Assembly: GCF_000468095.1 (NCBI RefSeq)
Contig: NZ_ASZC01000008.1
Coordinates: forward strand, 1 to 64,000
Length of the DNA stretch: 64,000 bases
Origin: Pantoea sp. AS-PWVM4
GTDB lineage: Bacteria; Pseudomonadota; Gammaproteobacteria; Enterobacterales; Enterobacteriaceae
Direction: 5' to 3'
Shown: positions 8,400-18,604 of the stretch, piece after piece
Position numbering within the stretch: the stretch's first letter is position 1
Layout: each line of letters starts with the position of its first letter
Notes under the pieces: generated by a model
Seen by the model: only the letters and a program-made list of their open reading frames with translations
The model's database searches: none
What the model was told of the DNA's origin: nothing
Made by a program: the position numbers and the translations under genes

Positions 8400-9667
8400 A
8401 GCGCCTCGGACTGGTTAACGCCGTTATCTCTACGGTGATGTTGCTGGTGCTTGCCACCTTCTTTATGGGTATGCGCCTTGATCTTGATGGCACCAAACTG
8501 GTGGTATCCAACGCCGGAACGGTGCGCTGGAACTGGATTTTTGTCGGTTGCGGCGTGGTATTCCTGTTCCAGTTGCTGCGTCCGTTATTCCACGGCAAAT
8601 TCAAACGCAGCGGCAATGGCCTGGTGCTGCCGGGCTTTGATGGTTCAACGCCGAAGCAGAAGCTGGTGATGGTGTTGATGATCGTGGCTGCGGTGATCTG
8701 GCCGTTCCTGGTTTCGCGCGGTAGCGTGGATATCGCCACCCTGACGCTGATCTACGTGATGTTGGGCCTCGGCCTTAACGTGGTGGTGGGCTTGTCGGGC
8801 CTGCTGGTGCTGGGCTACGGCGGCTTCTATGCCATCGGTGCCTATACCTTCGCCTTGCTGAACCACTACTACGGTTTTGGCTTCTGGCAGAGCCTGCCGC
8901 TGGCGGGTCTGGTGGCCGGGGCGTTTGGCTTACTGCTCGGTTTCCCGGTGCTGCGTCTGCGTGGTGACTATCTGGCGATTGTCACCCTCGGCTTTGGCGA
9001 AATCGTCCGTATCCTGCTGCTGAACAACACCTCGATTACCGGCGGTCCAAACGGTATCGCGCAGATCCCGAAACCGACCCTCTTCGGCCTGGAGTTTGGT
9101 CGCAAGGTCAGCGAGGGCGGCTGGGGCACCTTCCACGAGGTGTTCGGCATGAAATACGATCCCAATGACCGCGTGATTTTCCTCTACCTGGTGGCGCTGC
9201 TGCTGGTAGTGCTGACGCTGATTATCATCAACCGCCTGCTGCGTATGCCGCTGGGCCGTGCCTGGGAAGCGTTGCGCGAAGATGAAATCGCCTGCCGTTC
9301 TCTTGGTCTTAGCCCGACGCGTATCAAGCTGACGGCGTTTACCATCAGCGCGGCCTTTGCCGGTTTTGCCGGTACGCTGTTTGCTGCGCGCCAGGGCTTT
9401 GTCAGCCCGGAATCCTTCACCTTTGTCGAGTCGGCGTTTGTGTTGGCGATTGTGGTGCTGGGGGGCATGGGCTCGCAGTTTGCGGTGATCCTCGCCGCCG
9501 TGTTGCTGGTGGTATCGCGTGAGCTGATGCGTGATCTCAACGAATACAGCATGCTGGTACTGGGTGGCTTAATGGTGCTGATGATGATTTGGCGACCGCA
9601 GGGGCTGCTGCCGATGAAGCGTCCGCAGCTGAAACTGAAACAGGGTAAAGCAGGAGAGCAGGCATGA
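8396..9667 (+). CDS. livM: Branched-chain amino acid ABC permease LivM
   Basis: This is the second membrane subunit of the LIV importer. The 423-residue protein has the extra N-terminal membrane segments seen in enterobacterial LivM before the common permease core ([29 protein letters not shown]) and the coupling loop [29 protein letters not shown]. Start overlaps the livH stop, and its own stop overlaps the livG ATG, so the unit is translated as a coupled set. Confidence 0.96.
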   Translation: MKRLGLVNAVISTVMLLVLATFFMGMRLDLDGTKLVVSNAGTVRWNWIFVGCGVVFLFQLLRPLFHGKFKRSGNGLVLPGFDGSTPKQKLVMVLMIVAAVIWPFLVSRGSVDIATLTLIYVMLGLGLNVVVGLSGLLVLGYGGFYAIGAYTFALLNHYYGFGFWQSLPLAGLVAGAFGLLLGFPVLRLRGDYLAIVTLGFGEIVRILLLNNTSITGGPNGIAQIPKPTLFGLEFGRKVSEGGWGTFHEVFGMKYDPNDRVIFLYLVALLLVVLTLIIINRLLRMPLGRAWEALREDEIACRSLGLSPTRIKLTAFTISAAFAGFAGTLFAARQGFVSPESFTFVESAFVLAIVVLGGMGSQFAVILAAVLLVVSRELMRDLNEYSMLVLGGLMVLMMIWRPQGLLPMKRPQLKLKQGKAGEQA

Positions 9668-10431
9668 GTCAGCCTTTATTAGCCGTAGAAGGCCTGATGA
9701 TGCGTTTTGGTGGCCTGCTGGCAGTCAACAACGTGGCGCTGGAACTGCGTGAGCAGGAAATCGTTTCGTTGATTGGTCCAAACGGCGCGGGTAAAACCAC
9801 GGTGTTCAACTGCCTGACCGGTTTCTACAAACCCACTGGCGGCAGCATCAAACTGCGCGATCAAAATCTGGCCGGCTTACCGGGGCAGAAAATTGCACGG
9901 ATGGGCATTGTGCGTACCTTCCAGCATGTGCGCCTGTTTCGTGAGATGACGGTGATTGAAAACCTGCTGGTGGCGCAACATCAGCATCTGAAAAGCGGCG
10001 TATTCTCCGGGTTATTCAAAACCCCGGCGTTCCGCAAAGGCGAAAGCGAAGCACTGGATCGCGCCGCCACCTGGCTGGAGCGTATCGGCCTGCTGGAGCT
10101 GGCGAACCGTCAGGCGGGTAACCTTGCTTATGGTCAGCAACGTCGTCTGGAGATCGCGCGCTGTATGGTCACGCGCCCGGAAATCCTGATGCTGGATGAA
10201 CCGGCGGCCGGTCTGAACCCGAAAGAAACGCACGAACTGGACGAACTGATTGCCGAACTGCGCGGTACGCATAAGGTGTCGGTGTTGTTGATCGAACATG
10301 ATATGAAGCTGGTGATGGGCATTTCTGACCGTATTTACGTGGTCAATCAGGGAACGCCGCTGGCCAACGGCACGCCGGAAGAGATTCGTAATAACCCGGA
10401 CGTGATCCGTGCCTATTTAGGAGAGGCGTAA
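9664..10431 (+). CDS. livG: Branched-chain amino acid ABC ATPase LivG
   Basis: LivG is one of the two cytoplasmic ATPases of the LIV importer. The 255-residue protein shows Walker [10 protein letters not shown], a signature in the divergent form [14 protein letters not shown] usual for LivG, Walker [14 protein letters not shown], and the switch histidine IEHDM. It overlaps livM by 4 bases and is one base from livF. Confidence 0.96.
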   Translation: MSQPLLAVEGLMMRFGGLLAVNNVALELREQEIVSLIGPNGAGKTTVFNCLTGFYKPTGGSIKLRDQNLAGLPGQKIARMGIVRTFQHVRLFREMTVIENLLVAQHQHLKSGVFSGLFKTPAFRKGESEALDRAATWLERIGLLELANRQAGNLAYGQQRRLEIARCMVTRPEILMLDEPAAGLNPKETHELDELIAELRGTHKVSVLLIEHDMKLVMGISDRIYVVNQGTPLANGTPEEIRNNPDVIRAYLGEA

Positions 10432-10432
10432 T

Positions 10433-11146
10433 ATGGCCAACCCAATGTTAACCATTGAAAACGTCAGCGCCCATTACGGTAAAATCCAGGCGCTGCATAA
10501 CGTCAGCCTGTATATCAATCAGGGCGAAATTGTCACCCTGATTGGTGCCAACGGTGCAGGCAAAACTACGCTGCTCGGTACGCTGTGTGGCGAGCCGCGT
10601 GCAACCGCAGGCACCATTACGTTTGATGGCAAAACCATTACCGATTGGCAAACCGCACGCATCATGCGTGAGGCGATCGCCATTGTCCCGGAAGGGCGTC
10701 GGGTGTTTTCGCGCATGACGGTGGAAGAGAATCTGGCGATGGGGGGCTTCTTTGCCAGCCGTAGCCAGTATCAGGAGCGTATTGAGCGCGTCTATGATCT
10801 GTTCCCGCGTCTTGCGGAGCGTAAGGTGCAACGTGCCGGTACCATGTCCGGTGGTGAGCAGCAGATGCTGGCGATTGGCCGTGCGCTGATGAGCCAGCCG
10901 CGTCTGCTGTTGCTGGACGAGCCATCGCTCGGCCTGGCACCGATTATCATTCAGCAGATTTTCGACACCATCGAGCAACTGCGTAAAGAAGGGATGACCA
11001 TCTTCCTTGTCGAGCAGAACGCCAACCAGGCGCTGAAACTGGCCGACCGTGGCTACGTGCTGGAGAACGGGCATGTGGTGCTGGAGGATACTGGCGAAGC
11101 GCTGTTGTCCAACGAGGCCGTAAGAAGCGCCTATTTAGGTGCCTGA
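10433..11146 (+). CDS. livF: Branched-chain amino acid ABC ATPase LivF
   Basis: LivF is the partner ATPase of LivG. The 237-residue protein shows Walker A GANGAGKTT, signature MSGGEQQMLAIGRAL, Walker B LLLLDEPSLGLAP and the VEQNANQAL switch region in which the LivF subfamily has Gln in place of the usual His-Asp. It is the last gene of the liv operon; a pair of repeat hairpins follows. Confidence 0.96.
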   Translation: MANPMLTIENVSAHYGKIQALHNVSLYINQGEIVTLIGANGAGKTTLLGTLCGEPRATAGTITFDGKTITDWQTARIMREAIAIVPEGRRVFSRMTVEENLAMGGFFASRSQYQERIERVYDLFPRLAERKVQRAGTMSGGEQQMLAIGRALMSQPRLLLLDEPSLGLAPIIIQQIFDTIEQLRKEGMTIFLVEQNANQALKLADRGYVLENGHVVLEDTGEALLSNEAVRSAYLGA

Positions 11147-11149
11147 GTG

Positions 11150-11255
11150 CCCTCACCCTAACCCTCTCCCGCGAGCGGGAGAGGGAATCGATCGAGCCAA
11201 ACTTATATATTGCACGTCTCCTTCTCCCGCTTGCGGGAGAAGGTCGGAATGAGGG
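11150..11255. repeat. Composite palindromic repeat between livF and ugpB
   Basis: The left half CCCTCACCCTAACCCTCTCCC... contains the hairpin CTCTCCCGC / GCGGGAGAG. The right half contains CTTCTCCCGC / GCGGGAGAAG and ends in ...TCGGAATGAGGG, which roughly inverts the left CCCTCACCCTAAC. The whole is an imperfect inverted repeat of about 105 bases holding two hairpins, like enterobacterial intergenic mosaic elements. It may also terminate the liv operon. Confidence 0.75.
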
Positions 11256-11273
11256 CAACAAGCTGCACTCAGC

Positions 11274-11317
11274 CTTGTCACATTCCCGTCATTAACCTGT
11301 TATTTTTCCGTCATTTT
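11274..11317 (+). promoter_or_regulatory. Tandem Pho boxes upstream of ugpB
   Basis: Four consecutive 11-base units carry the PhoB half-site: CTTGTCACATT, CCCGTCATTAA, CCTGTTATTTT, TCCGTCATTTT. A further partial GTGTCAT follows. Two adjacent Pho boxes of this type are the known arrangement for strongly PhoB-activated promoters such as E. coli ugpB. Confidence 0.8.
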
Positions 11318-11387
11318 CCCGTGTCATGTTACTTCGCGAACAAAAAATGCGTGATTTCGCGCGTACCTACATGCACAGGAAAACATT

Positions 11388-12704
11388 ATGTCCGCTTTTA
11401 CGCTTCGTCCCCGCCTGATGAGTGCCCTGCTCGGTCTGATGCTCAGTGGTCATGCACTGGCTGCCACCGAAATTCCTTTCTGGCACTCTATGGAAGGCGA
11501 GTTAGGCAAAGAAGTTGATTCTCTGGCACAACGTTTTAACCAGGCTCACCCAGACTACAAAATCGTCCCGGTCTACAAAGGCAACTATGAACAAAGCCTG
11601 GCGGCGGGGATTGCCGCTGTGCGTACCGGTAAAGCACCGGCCATTTTGCAGGTGTATGAAGTGGGTACTGCCACCATGATGGCGTCCAAAGCCATTGTGC
11701 CGGTGCATCAGGTGTTCCAGGATGCCGGAATCGCCTTTGATGAAAAACAGTTCGTCCCCACTGTCGCAGGTTACTACAGCGATTCCAGCGGCCATTTAAT
11801 CTCTCAGCCGTTCAACAGCTCCACCCCGGTGCTGTACTACAACAAAGACGCCTTCAAAAAAGCCGGTCTGAACCCGGATCAGCCACCAAAAACCTGGCAG
11901 GAACTGGCAAAAGACGCCGATGCGCTGCGTAAAGCGGGCCTGACCTGCGGTTACGCCAGCGGCTGGCAGGGCTGGATTCAGATTGAAAACTTCAGCGCCT
12001 GGCACGGCTTGCCGGTGGCGACCAAAAACAACGGTTTTGACGGTACAGACGCTGAGCTGGAGTTCAACAAGCCGGTGCAGGTTCGTCATATCCAGATGCT
12101 GGAAGACATGAACAAGAAGGGTGATTTCACCTACTTTGGCCGTAAAGATGAATCCACCGCGAAGTTCTACAACGGCGATTGCGGCATCACCACCGCGTCT
12201 TCCGGTTCACTGGCGGATATCAAACACTACGCCAAATTCAACTTTGGTGTCGGCATGATGCCGTATGACGCAACCGTGCCGAATGCACCGCAGAATGCCA
12301 TCATCGGTGGTGCCAGCCTGTGGGTGATGAAGGGCAAAGATGCCAACACTTACAAAGGTGTGGCGGAGTTTATGCAGTTCCTGGCGCAACCGGCAATCGC
12401 CGCCGAGTGGCACCAGAAAACCGGTTATCTGCCAATCACCACCGCAGCGTACGAGCTGACCAAACAGCAGGGCTTCTACGACAAGAACCCGGGTGCCGAT
12501 ATCGCGACGCGCCAGATGCTGAACAAAGATCCGCTGCCGTTCACCAAAGGGATGCGTCTGGGCAATATGCCGCAGATTCGCACCATCGTGGACGAGGAGC
12601 TGGAAAGCGTGTGGACCGGCAAACAATCGCCGCAGGCAGCGCTGGATAACTCAGTTAAACGCGGAAACGAACTGCTGCGCCGTTTTGAGCAGCAGGTGAA
12701 GTAA
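11388..12704 (+). CDS. ugpB: Glycerol-3-phosphate periplasmic binding protein UgpB
   Basis: UgpB binds sn-glycerol-3-phosphate and glycerophosphodiesters in the periplasm and delivers them to UgpAE. The 438-residue protein has a signal peptide ending ...SGHALAATE and the family blocks [40 protein letters not shown] and GASLWVMKG, typical of cluster D binding proteins. It heads ugpBAECQ and lies behind tandem Pho boxes, so induction by phosphate starvation is expected. A GC-rich hairpin separates it from ugpA. Confidence 0.96.
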   Translation: MSAFTLRPRLMSALLGLMLSGHALAATEIPFWHSMEGELGKEVDSLAQRFNQAHPDYKIVPVYKGNYEQSLAAGIAAVRTGKAPAILQVYEVGTATMMASKAIVPVHQVFQDAGIAFDEKQFVPTVAGYYSDSSGHLISQPFNSSTPVLYYNKDAFKKAGLNPDQPPKTWQELAKDADALRKAGLTCGYASGWQGWIQIENFSAWHGLPVATKNNGFDGTDAELEFNKPVQVRHIQMLEDMNKKGDFTYFGRKDESTAKFYNGDCGITTASSGSLADIKHYAKFNFGVGMMPYDATVPNAPQNAIIGGASLWVMKGKDANTYKGVAEFMQFLAQPAIAAEWHQKTGYLPITTAAYELTKQQGFYDKNPGADIATRQMLNKDPLPFTKGMRLGNMPQIRTIVDEELESVWTGKQSPQAALDNSVKRGNELLRRFEQQVK

Positions 12705-12715
12705 CCCGCCGTAAT

Positions 12716-12746
12716 GGGGCAGGCCGCGTGTCTGCCCCGATCTTTT
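12716..12746 (+). terminator. Attenuator-like hairpin between ugpB and ugpA
   Basis: GGGGCAG (12716-12722) pairs with CTGCCCC (12732-12738), followed by GATCTTTTTG. Partial termination here would give more binding protein than permease. An ATG at 12714 falls at the base of this hairpin, which argues against it as the ugpA start. Confidence 0.65.
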
Positions 12747-12764
12747 TGCCTGAACGAGTCCGTT

Positions 12765-13655
12765 ATGTCCTCATCATCACGCCCGGTTTTCCGCTCCCGT
12801 TTGTTGCCCTATCTTCTGGTACTGCCACAGCTGGTGATCACCGCCATCTTCTTTCTGTGGCCAGCCGGTGAAGCGCTGTGGTACTCACTGCAAAGCCTTG
12901 ATCCCTTTGGTATCTCCAGCACTTTTGTTGGACTGGATAACTTCAGACGGCTGTTCAGTGATGAGTACTACCTGGCCTCTTTCTGGACCACCATTGAATT
13001 CAGCGCGCTGGTCACGGTGTGCGGCATGTTGTTTTCCCTGCTGCTGGCGGCGCTGGTGGATTATGTGGTGCGGCTGAAAAAACTCTACCAAACCTTGCTA
13101 CTGCTGCCGTATGCGGTGGCCCCGGTGGTCGCGGCAGTGCTGTGGATGTTCCTGTTTAACCCCGGACTCGGCCTGTTCAGCCATCTCCTTAACCAGATCG
13201 GTTACAACTGGAACTACGCGCAAAACAGCGGCCAGGCGATGTTCCTGATCGTGCTGGCATCGATCTGGCAGCAGATGAGCTACAACTTCCTGTTTTTCTT
13301 TGCGGCGCTGCAATCGATCCCCAAATCGCTGGTGGAAGCAGCGGCGATTGACGGTGCCGGGCCGGTGCGGCGCTTCTTTAACCTGTCGCTGCCGTTGATC
13401 ACCCCAGTGAGTTTCTTCCTGCTGGTGGTCAACCTGGTCTATGCCTTCTTCGACACCTTCCCGGTGATCGATGCCGCCACTGGCGGTGGGCCGGTACAGG
13501 CGACCACCACGCTTATCTACAAAATTTATCGCGAAGGGTTTACCGGGCTGGATCTCTCCTCGTCGGCAGCGCAATCGGTGGTGCTGATGTTGCTGGTGAT
13601 TGGCCTCACTATCCTGCAATTCCGCTTTGTCGAGCGTAAGGTGCAATACCAATGA
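12765..13655 (+). CDS. ugpA: Glycerol-3-phosphate ABC permease UgpA
   Basis: UgpA is a membrane subunit of the Ugp importer. The protein begins [18 protein letters not shown], the family start, at 12765; a longer reading from 12714 would place the start inside a hairpin and add residues that E. coli UgpA lacks. It is 296 residues with about six membrane segments and the EAA motif [21 protein letters not shown] that contacts UgpC. The stop overlaps the ugpE ATG. Confidence 0.95.
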   Translation: MSSSSRPVFRSRLLPYLLVLPQLVITAIFFLWPAGEALWYSLQSLDPFGISSTFVGLDNFRRLFSDEYYLASFWTTIEFSALVTVCGMLFSLLLAALVDYVVRLKKLYQTLLLLPYAVAPVVAAVLWMFLFNPGLGLFSHLLNQIGYNWNYAQNSGQAMFLIVLASIWQQMSYNFLFFFAALQSIPKSLVEAAAIDGAGPVRRFFNLSLPLITPVSFFLLVVNLVYAFFDTFPVIDAATGGGPVQATTTLIYKIYREGFTGLDLSSSAAQSVVLMLLVIGLTILQFRFVERKVQYQ

Positions 13656-14497
13656 TTGAGAACCGACGCGGGCTGGATATCTTCAGCCACACGCTGCTGG
13701 TGCTGGGCGTACTGACGATCCTGTTTCCGCTGTATGTCGCCTTTGTCGCGGCAACGCTGGACAACAACGCGGTCTATCAGGTACCGATGACGCTGATCCC
13801 CGGCACCCACCTGTGGGACAACATCGCGCGCATCTGGACTCAGGGCGTTAACGGCAGTGGCCCGGCGTTTGGCCTGATGCTGTTCAACAGCCTGGTGATG
13901 GCGCTGAGTATCACCGTGGGCAAAATCGCCGTCTCGATGCTGTCGGCATTTGCGCTGGTGTGGTTTCGCTTTCCGCTGCGCTCGCTGTTTTTCTGGCTGA
14001 TTTTCATCACCCTGATGCTGCCGGTGGAAGTGCGTATCTTCCCGACGGTGGAGGTGATTGCGACGCTGCATATGCTCGACAGCTACAGCGGTCTGACGTT
14101 GCCGCTGATGGCCTCGGCCACCGCCACCTTCCTGTTTCGCCAGTTCTTTATGTCGCTACCGGATGAGTTGATTGAAGCGGCACGCATCGACGGTGCCAGT
14201 CCACTGCGCTTCTTCTGGGACATCGTGTTGCCGCTGTCGAAAACCAATCTGGCCGCGCTGTTTGTCATTACCTTCATCTACGGCTGGAACCAGTATCTGT
14301 GGCCGCTGCTGATCATCAATGATGCCAGCCTCGGCACAGCCGTGGCCGGGGTGAGAAGTATGATCAATACCAGCGGCGGTCCGACGCAGTGGAATGAAGT
14401 GATGGCGGCAATGTTATTAACCCTGATCCCACCGGTGGTGGTGGTTTTAGTCATGCAGCGTGCCTTTGTGCGTGGCCTGGTGGAGAGTGAGAAATAA
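13652..14497 (+). CDS. ugpE: Glycerol-3-phosphate ABC permease UgpE
   Basis: UgpE is the second membrane subunit of the Ugp importer. The 281-residue protein has six predicted membrane segments and the EAA coupling loop [25 protein letters not shown]. The start codon overlaps the ugpA stop (ATGA), and the ugpC ATG follows its stop by one base, consistent with one transcript. Confidence 0.96.
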   Translation: MIENRRGLDIFSHTLLVLGVLTILFPLYVAFVAATLDNNAVYQVPMTLIPGTHLWDNIARIWTQGVNGSGPAFGLMLFNSLVMALSITVGKIAVSMLSAFALVWFRFPLRSLFFWLIFITLMLPVEVRIFPTVEVIATLHMLDSYSGLTLPLMASATATFLFRQFFMSLPDELIEAARIDGASPLRFFWDIVLPLSKTNLAALFVITFIYGWNQYLWPLLIINDASLGTAVAGVRSMINTSGGPTQWNEVMAAMLLTLIPPVVVVLVMQRAFVRGLVESEK

Positions 14498-14498
14498 A

Positions 14499-15572
14499 AT
14501 GGCAGGCGTAACCCTTCAGACCGTCACCAAATCGTATGACGGCAAAAATCAGATCATTCAGCCGCTGAATATCACCATCAACGATGGCGAGTTTATGGTG
14601 ATGGTTGGGCCTTCCGGCTGCGGTAAATCCACGCTGCTGCGTATGGTGGCCGGGCTGGAGCGCGTCAGCTCTGGCGATATCTATATTGACGACCAACGTG
14701 TTACCGATCTGGAGCCGAAAGATCGTGGTATCGCGATGGTGTTCCAGAACTACGCGCTCTACCCACATATGACGGTAGAAGAGAACATGGCCTATGGCCT
14801 GAAAATCCGTGGTATGGGCAAAGAACAGATTCGCCAGCGCGTACTGGAAGCGGCGCGTAGCCTCGAACTGAATCATCTGCTGACCCGTCGCCCGCGTGAG
14901 TTATCCGGCGGTCAACGCCAGCGTGTGGCGATGGGGCGCGCCATCGTGCGTGAACCGGCGGTGTTCCTGTTTGATGAACCGTTGTCAAACCTTGATGCCC
15001 GCCTGCGCGTGCAGATGCGGCTGGAGCTGCAACAGCTGCACCGTCGCCTGCAAACCACCAGCCTGTACGTGACGCATGACCAGGTTGAGGCGATGACGCT
15101 GGCACAGCGCGTGATGGTAATGAACAAAGGCATTGTCGAGCAGGTGGGCACGCCGGTTGAGGTGTACGAACGCCCGGCCAGCCAGTTTGTCGCCGCTTTT
15201 ATCGGCGCACCGGCGATGAACCTGCTGCCGGGGCAGATCAACAGCGACGGCACCCGTTTTACCCTCGATGCCCTGCACGCGCTGCCGCTGGCGGAAAGCA
15301 AGGCGAAGTGGGCCAATCGGCCACTGACGCTGGGCATTCGCCCTGAGCATATCCAGCTAACAAGCCGAGAGGCGGGGGGGATTCCGTTGGTGGTGGAGAC
15401 ACTGGAAATGCTCGGTGCTGATAATCTGGCGCATGGTCGTATCGGTGAGGCGCGATTGGTGGTACGTTTGCCGCACAGCGAACGCCCGCCGGCGGGCAGC
15501 AGCCTATGGCTGCATTTGCCGTCGGAGGCGTTACATTTCTTCGATTCAACTCATGGAAAGCGTCTGGAATGA
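14499..15572 (+). CDS. ugpC: Glycerol-3-phosphate ABC ATPase UgpC
   Basis: UgpC is the ATPase of the Ugp importer and belongs to the MalK/UgpC group. The 357-residue protein shows Walker [10 protein letters not shown], signature [14 protein letters not shown], Walker [14 protein letters not shown] and the VTHDQ switch, followed by a C-terminal TOBE regulatory domain (LGIRPEHI onwards). The MAGVTLQ start at 14499 matches the family. Its stop overlaps the ugpQ ATG by 4 bases. Confidence 0.97.
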   Translation: MAGVTLQTVTKSYDGKNQIIQPLNITINDGEFMVMVGPSGCGKSTLLRMVAGLERVSSGDIYIDDQRVTDLEPKDRGIAMVFQNYALYPHMTVEENMAYGLKIRGMGKEQIRQRVLEAARSLELNHLLTRRPRELSGGQRQRVAMGRAIVREPAVFLFDEPLSNLDARLRVQMRLELQQLHRRLQTTSLYVTHDQVEAMTLAQRVMVMNKGIVEQVGTPVEVYERPASQFVAAFIGAPAMNLLPGQINSDGTRFTLDALHALPLAESKAKWANRPLTLGIRPEHIQLTSREAGGIPLVVETLEMLGADNLAHGRIGEARLVVRLPHSERPPAGSSLWLHLPSEALHFFDSTHGKRLE

Positions 15573-16312
15573 GTAAGCACAACTGGCCGTATCCGCACAT
15601 CGTCGCCCATCGTGGCGGCGGTAAACTGGCCCCGGAAAACACCCTCGCCGCCATTGATGTGGGGGCGCATTATCACCACCAAATGATTGAGTTTGACGCC
15701 AAACTCTCAGACGATCGCCAGATTTTCCTGCTGCACGATGACACCCTCGATCGCACCAGCAACGGCTGGGGCGTGGCGGGCGATTTGCCGTGGGATAAGC
15801 TGGCGCAACTGGATGCCGGTAGCTGGTTCAGCAACAAATTTGCCGGTGAGCCGCTGGCGCTGCTGAGCGACGTGGCCGCGCGCTGCCGTCAGCATCAGAT
15901 GATGGCGAATATTGAGATCAAACCGACCACTGGCAAAGAGGTGGAGACGGGGCGCGATGTGGCGTTAGCCGCGCGTGAATTGTGGCAGGGGCAAACTGCG
16001 CCGCTGCTCTCTTCCTTCTCGTATCAGGCGCTGGAAGCCGCCATGCAGGCGGTGCCAGAGCTGCCGCGCGGCTTGCTGCTGGATAGCTGGCATGATGACT
16101 GGCAAGCGCTGACCTCAAGCCTGGATTGCGTCTCCATTCACCTCAACCACAAATTGCTGAATGCCGAGCGCACCGTGCAGTTGAAAGCGGCAGGTCTGCA
16201 TATCCTGGTTTACACCGTGAATCAGCCCGAGCGGGCGCGCGAGCTGCTGGGGTGGGGCGTCGATGCGATCTGTACCGACCGCATCGACATTATTGGTCCC
16301 GACTTCCGTTAA
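15569..16312 (+). CDS. ugpQ: Cytoplasmic glycerophosphodiester phosphodiesterase UgpQ
   Basis: UgpQ hydrolyses glycerophosphodiesters to glycerol-3-phosphate and an alcohol, acting during import by Ugp. The 247-residue protein has the GDPD catalytic blocks [17 protein letters not shown] and [26 protein letters not shown], and IEIKPTT. No signal peptide is present, as expected for the cytosolic enzyme (GlpQ is periplasmic). The start overlapping the ugpC stop is chosen; a longer frame inside ugpC is not. It ends 4 bases into the convergent yhhA. Confidence 0.96.
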   Translation: MSKHNWPYPHIVAHRGGGKLAPENTLAAIDVGAHYHHQMIEFDAKLSDDRQIFLLHDDTLDRTSNGWGVAGDLPWDKLAQLDAGSWFSNKFAGEPLALLSDVAARCRQHQMMANIEIKPTTGKEVETGRDVALAARELWQGQTAPLLSSFSYQALEAAMQAVPELPRGLLLDSWHDDWQALTSSLDCVSIHLNHKLLNAERTVQLKAAGLHILVYTVNQPERARELLGWGVDAICTDRIDIIGPDFR

Positions 16313-16584
16313 TTGGTCTTCTGCTGGCCCGGCTGCGTTTTGATGATGCGCTGCTGGGCGCTATCGCGATGTTCCTGCATTTTGCGCTGTAAATCCTGTT
16401 TCTGCTGTTGCTGATCCTGTTGCAGCTTCAGTTTCTCCTGCTGCTGCTGGATTTGCATCTGCGTCTGCATCCGTTGCTGGCTTGGGTTGTAGCCCGGTTT
16501 AAAGGGTTCGTTGGTGTTATTCAGCATATTCGCCATGCTGCTTAACGGCAGCAGGGCAGCGAAAACAATCAGCCATTTTTTCAT
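16309..16584 (-). CDS. yhhA: YhhA-like exported glutamine-rich protein (DUF2756)
   Basis: A 91-residue protein with a signal peptide ([17 protein letters not shown]) followed by a low-complexity, Gln-rich helical stretch ([21 protein letters not shown]). It matches the start of E. coli YhhA/DUF2756 but is shorter, lacking that protein's Asn/Pro-rich C-terminal part. Function is unknown. An ideal GGAGGAG site precedes the ATG at 16582-16584, which excludes the longer upstream reading. Position between ugpQ and ggt is the same as in E. coli. Confidence 0.82.
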   Translation of the reverse strand: MKKWLIVFAALLPLSSMANMLNNTNEPFKPGYNPSQQRMQTQMQIQQQQEKLKLQQDQQQQKQDLQRKMQEHRDSAQQRIIKTQPGQQKTN

Positions 16585-16774
16585 GATCACTCCTCCATTA
16601 ATGCCGCGGTGCTGTGTGTCTGGCGTAACCGCAGCAACCATAAGTTTATGCGATATTAAAAAGGGCCAATCCAGGAGTGCACCTAATTTGAGTTAGCTGC
16701 TAATCTTTTTCAGTGTTTGTAAACACTTGCGTCAATGTAAACAATTATAAACAACTGAAAAGGATGGTAGTGGC

Positions 16775-18526
16775 ATGCGGATACAAGGCAGTGTACGCCA
16801 GCTCGGCTGGGCGTTGTTGATGAGTTTTACCGTGGTGCAGGGGGGACAGGCGGCACCAAACAGCGCACCTCCCGTCTCTTACGGCGTGGATAGCGATACC
16901 TTCCATCCGGTGAAGGCGAAACATGGCATGGTGGCCTCGGTGGATGCGACCGCCACTGACGTGGGCGTGGAGATTCTCAAACAGGGTGGCAATGCGGTGG
17001 ATGCCGCGGTTGCGGTCGGCTTCGCGCTGGCGGTGACCCATCCACAGGCCGGAAACCTCGGTGGCGGCGGATTTATGTTGCTGCGTACCGCCTCCGGGCA
17101 GACCACCGCCATCGATTTCCGCGAAATGGCTCCGGCGCGTGCCTCGCGCGATATGTTTCTTGATAAACAAGGCAACGCCGACAGTAAGTTATCACTCACT
17201 TCCCATCTGGCATCGGGTACGCCAGGCACGGTGGCGGGTTTTGCGCTGGCCGCTCATAAATATGGCACGCTGCCGTTAAGCACCTTGCTGGCCCCGGCAA
17301 TCAAACTGGCGCGGAACGGCATCATTGTTAACGATGCGCTGGCGGATGACCTCGCCACCTATGGCAAAGAAAACCTGATCAATCACGACAACAGCCGGGC
17401 CATTTTCTACAAAGCCGACGGCCAGCCTTATCAGAAGGGCGATCGTCTGGTGCAGAAAAACCTCGCGCACAGCCTGCAACTGATTGCGCAGCAGGGGCCG
17501 GATGCCTTCTACAAAGGCAAAATTGCCGACGAAATTGCCGGTGAGATGGCACAACATGGTGGTCTGATTGGCAAAGCTGATTTGGCAGCCTATCGCGCCG
17601 TTGAGCGCAAACCGGTCAGCGGCAGCTATCGCGGCTATCAGGTCTTCTCAATGCCACCGCCGTCATCAGGCGGCATTCATATCATCGAAATCCTTAATAT
17701 CCTGGAAAACTTCGATTTGGCGAAGATGGGCTTTGGTAGCGCCGATGCGATGCAGGTGATGGCCGAGGCAGAAAAATACGCCTATGCCGACCGCTCGGAA
17801 TATCTCGGTGACCCGGATTTTGTGAAGGTGCCGCAGCAGGCGTTGACCAGCAAAGCTTACGCGAAATCGCTGGCGCAGCAGATTGATGTCAACAAGGCGC
17901 GCCCGTCGAGCGAAATCAAACCGGGCAAGCTGGAGCCGTACGAGAGCAATCAAACTACCCATTTCTCCGTGGTGGATAAGGACGGCAATGCGGTGGCGGT
18001 GACCTACACGCTGAATACCTACTTCGGTAGCGGCATTGTGGCCGGGCAGAGCGGTATCCTGATGAACAACGAGATGGATGACTTCTCCGCTAAACCGGGG
18101 ACACCGAACGTCTATGGTCTGGTTGGTGGTGAAGCCAATGCGGTACAACCTGCCAAGCGTCCACTGTCGTCGATGTCACCGACCATTGTGGTGAAGGATG
18201 GCAAAACCTGGCTGGTGACCGGTAGCCCTGGCGGCAGCCGCATTATCACCACGGTGTTGCAGATGGTGGTCAACAGCATCGATTTTGGTATGAATGTGGC
18301 CGAGGCGACCAATGCGCCACGTTTCCATCATCAGTGGCTGCCGGATCAGCTGCGTGTGGAGAAGGGCTTTAGCCCGGATACCTTGCGTTTGCTGGAGAGC
18401 AAAGGTCAGCATGTGAAGGTGCTCCCGGCGATGGGCAGTACCCAGAGCATTATGATTGGGCCGGATGGCACGCGTTATGGTGCATCCGATCCGCGTTCGG
18501 TGGATGATTTAAGCGCGGGTTATTAA
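16775..18526 (+). CDS. ggt: Gamma-glutamyltranspeptidase precursor
   Basis: Ggt is a periplasmic enzyme that cleaves or transfers the gamma-glutamyl group of glutathione. The 583-residue precursor has an N-terminal signal sequence (LGWALLMSFTVVQGGQAA) and the N-terminal nucleophile hydrolase fold. The self-cleavage site is at about Thr394 in NQTTHFSVVDKDGNAV, which becomes the N-terminal nucleophile of the small subunit. The lid and binding blocks GNLGGGGF, SSMSPTIV and GSPGGSRIITT are present. It stands alone behind an AT-rich promoter region of about 190 bases and is followed by a palindromic repeat. Confidence 0.97.
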   Translation: MRIQGSVRQLGWALLMSFTVVQGGQAAPNSAPPVSYGVDSDTFHPVKAKHGMVASVDATATDVGVEILKQGGNAVDAAVAVGFALAVTHPQAGNLGGGGFMLLRTASGQTTAIDFREMAPARASRDMFLDKQGNADSKLSLTSHLASGTPGTVAGFALAAHKYGTLPLSTLLAPAIKLARNGIIVNDALADDLATYGKENLINHDNSRAIFYKADGQPYQKGDRLVQKNLAHSLQLIAQQGPDAFYKGKIADEIAGEMAQHGGLIGKADLAAYRAVERKPVSGSYRGYQVFSMPPPSSGGIHIIEILNILENFDLAKMGFGSADAMQVMAEAEKYAYADRSEYLGDPDFVKVPQQALTSKAYAKSLAQQIDVNKARPSSEIKPGKLEPYESNQTTHFSVVDKDGNAVAVTYTLNTYFGSGIVAGQSGILMNNEMDDFSAKPGTPNVYGLVGGEANAVQPAKRPLSSMSPTIVVKDGKTWLVTGSPGGSRIITTVLQMVVNSIDFGMNVAEATNAPRFHHQWLPDQLRVEKGFSPDTLRLLESKGQHVKVLPAMGSTQSIMIGPDGTRYGASDPRSVDDLSAGY

Positions 18527-18535
18527 TGATTTTTG

Positions 18536-18600
18536 CGTGATAAATCACGCCGCTACAGCCATCTTTGGTCTGTAGCGGCGCGATTCATCGCGCGGTTTTT
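18536..18600. repeat. Palindromic GTAGCGGCGCGA-family repeat between ggt and yhhY
   Basis: CGCCGCTACA (18548-18557) and TGTAGCGGCG (18571-18580) form a 10-bp stem, followed by CGCGATTCATCGCGCGG and a T run to 18600. It is a member of the same family as the copies at 5403, 22463, 30553 and 43126. It lies between two convergent genes and may terminate ggt. Confidence 0.85.
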
Positions 18601-18604
18601 AGCT

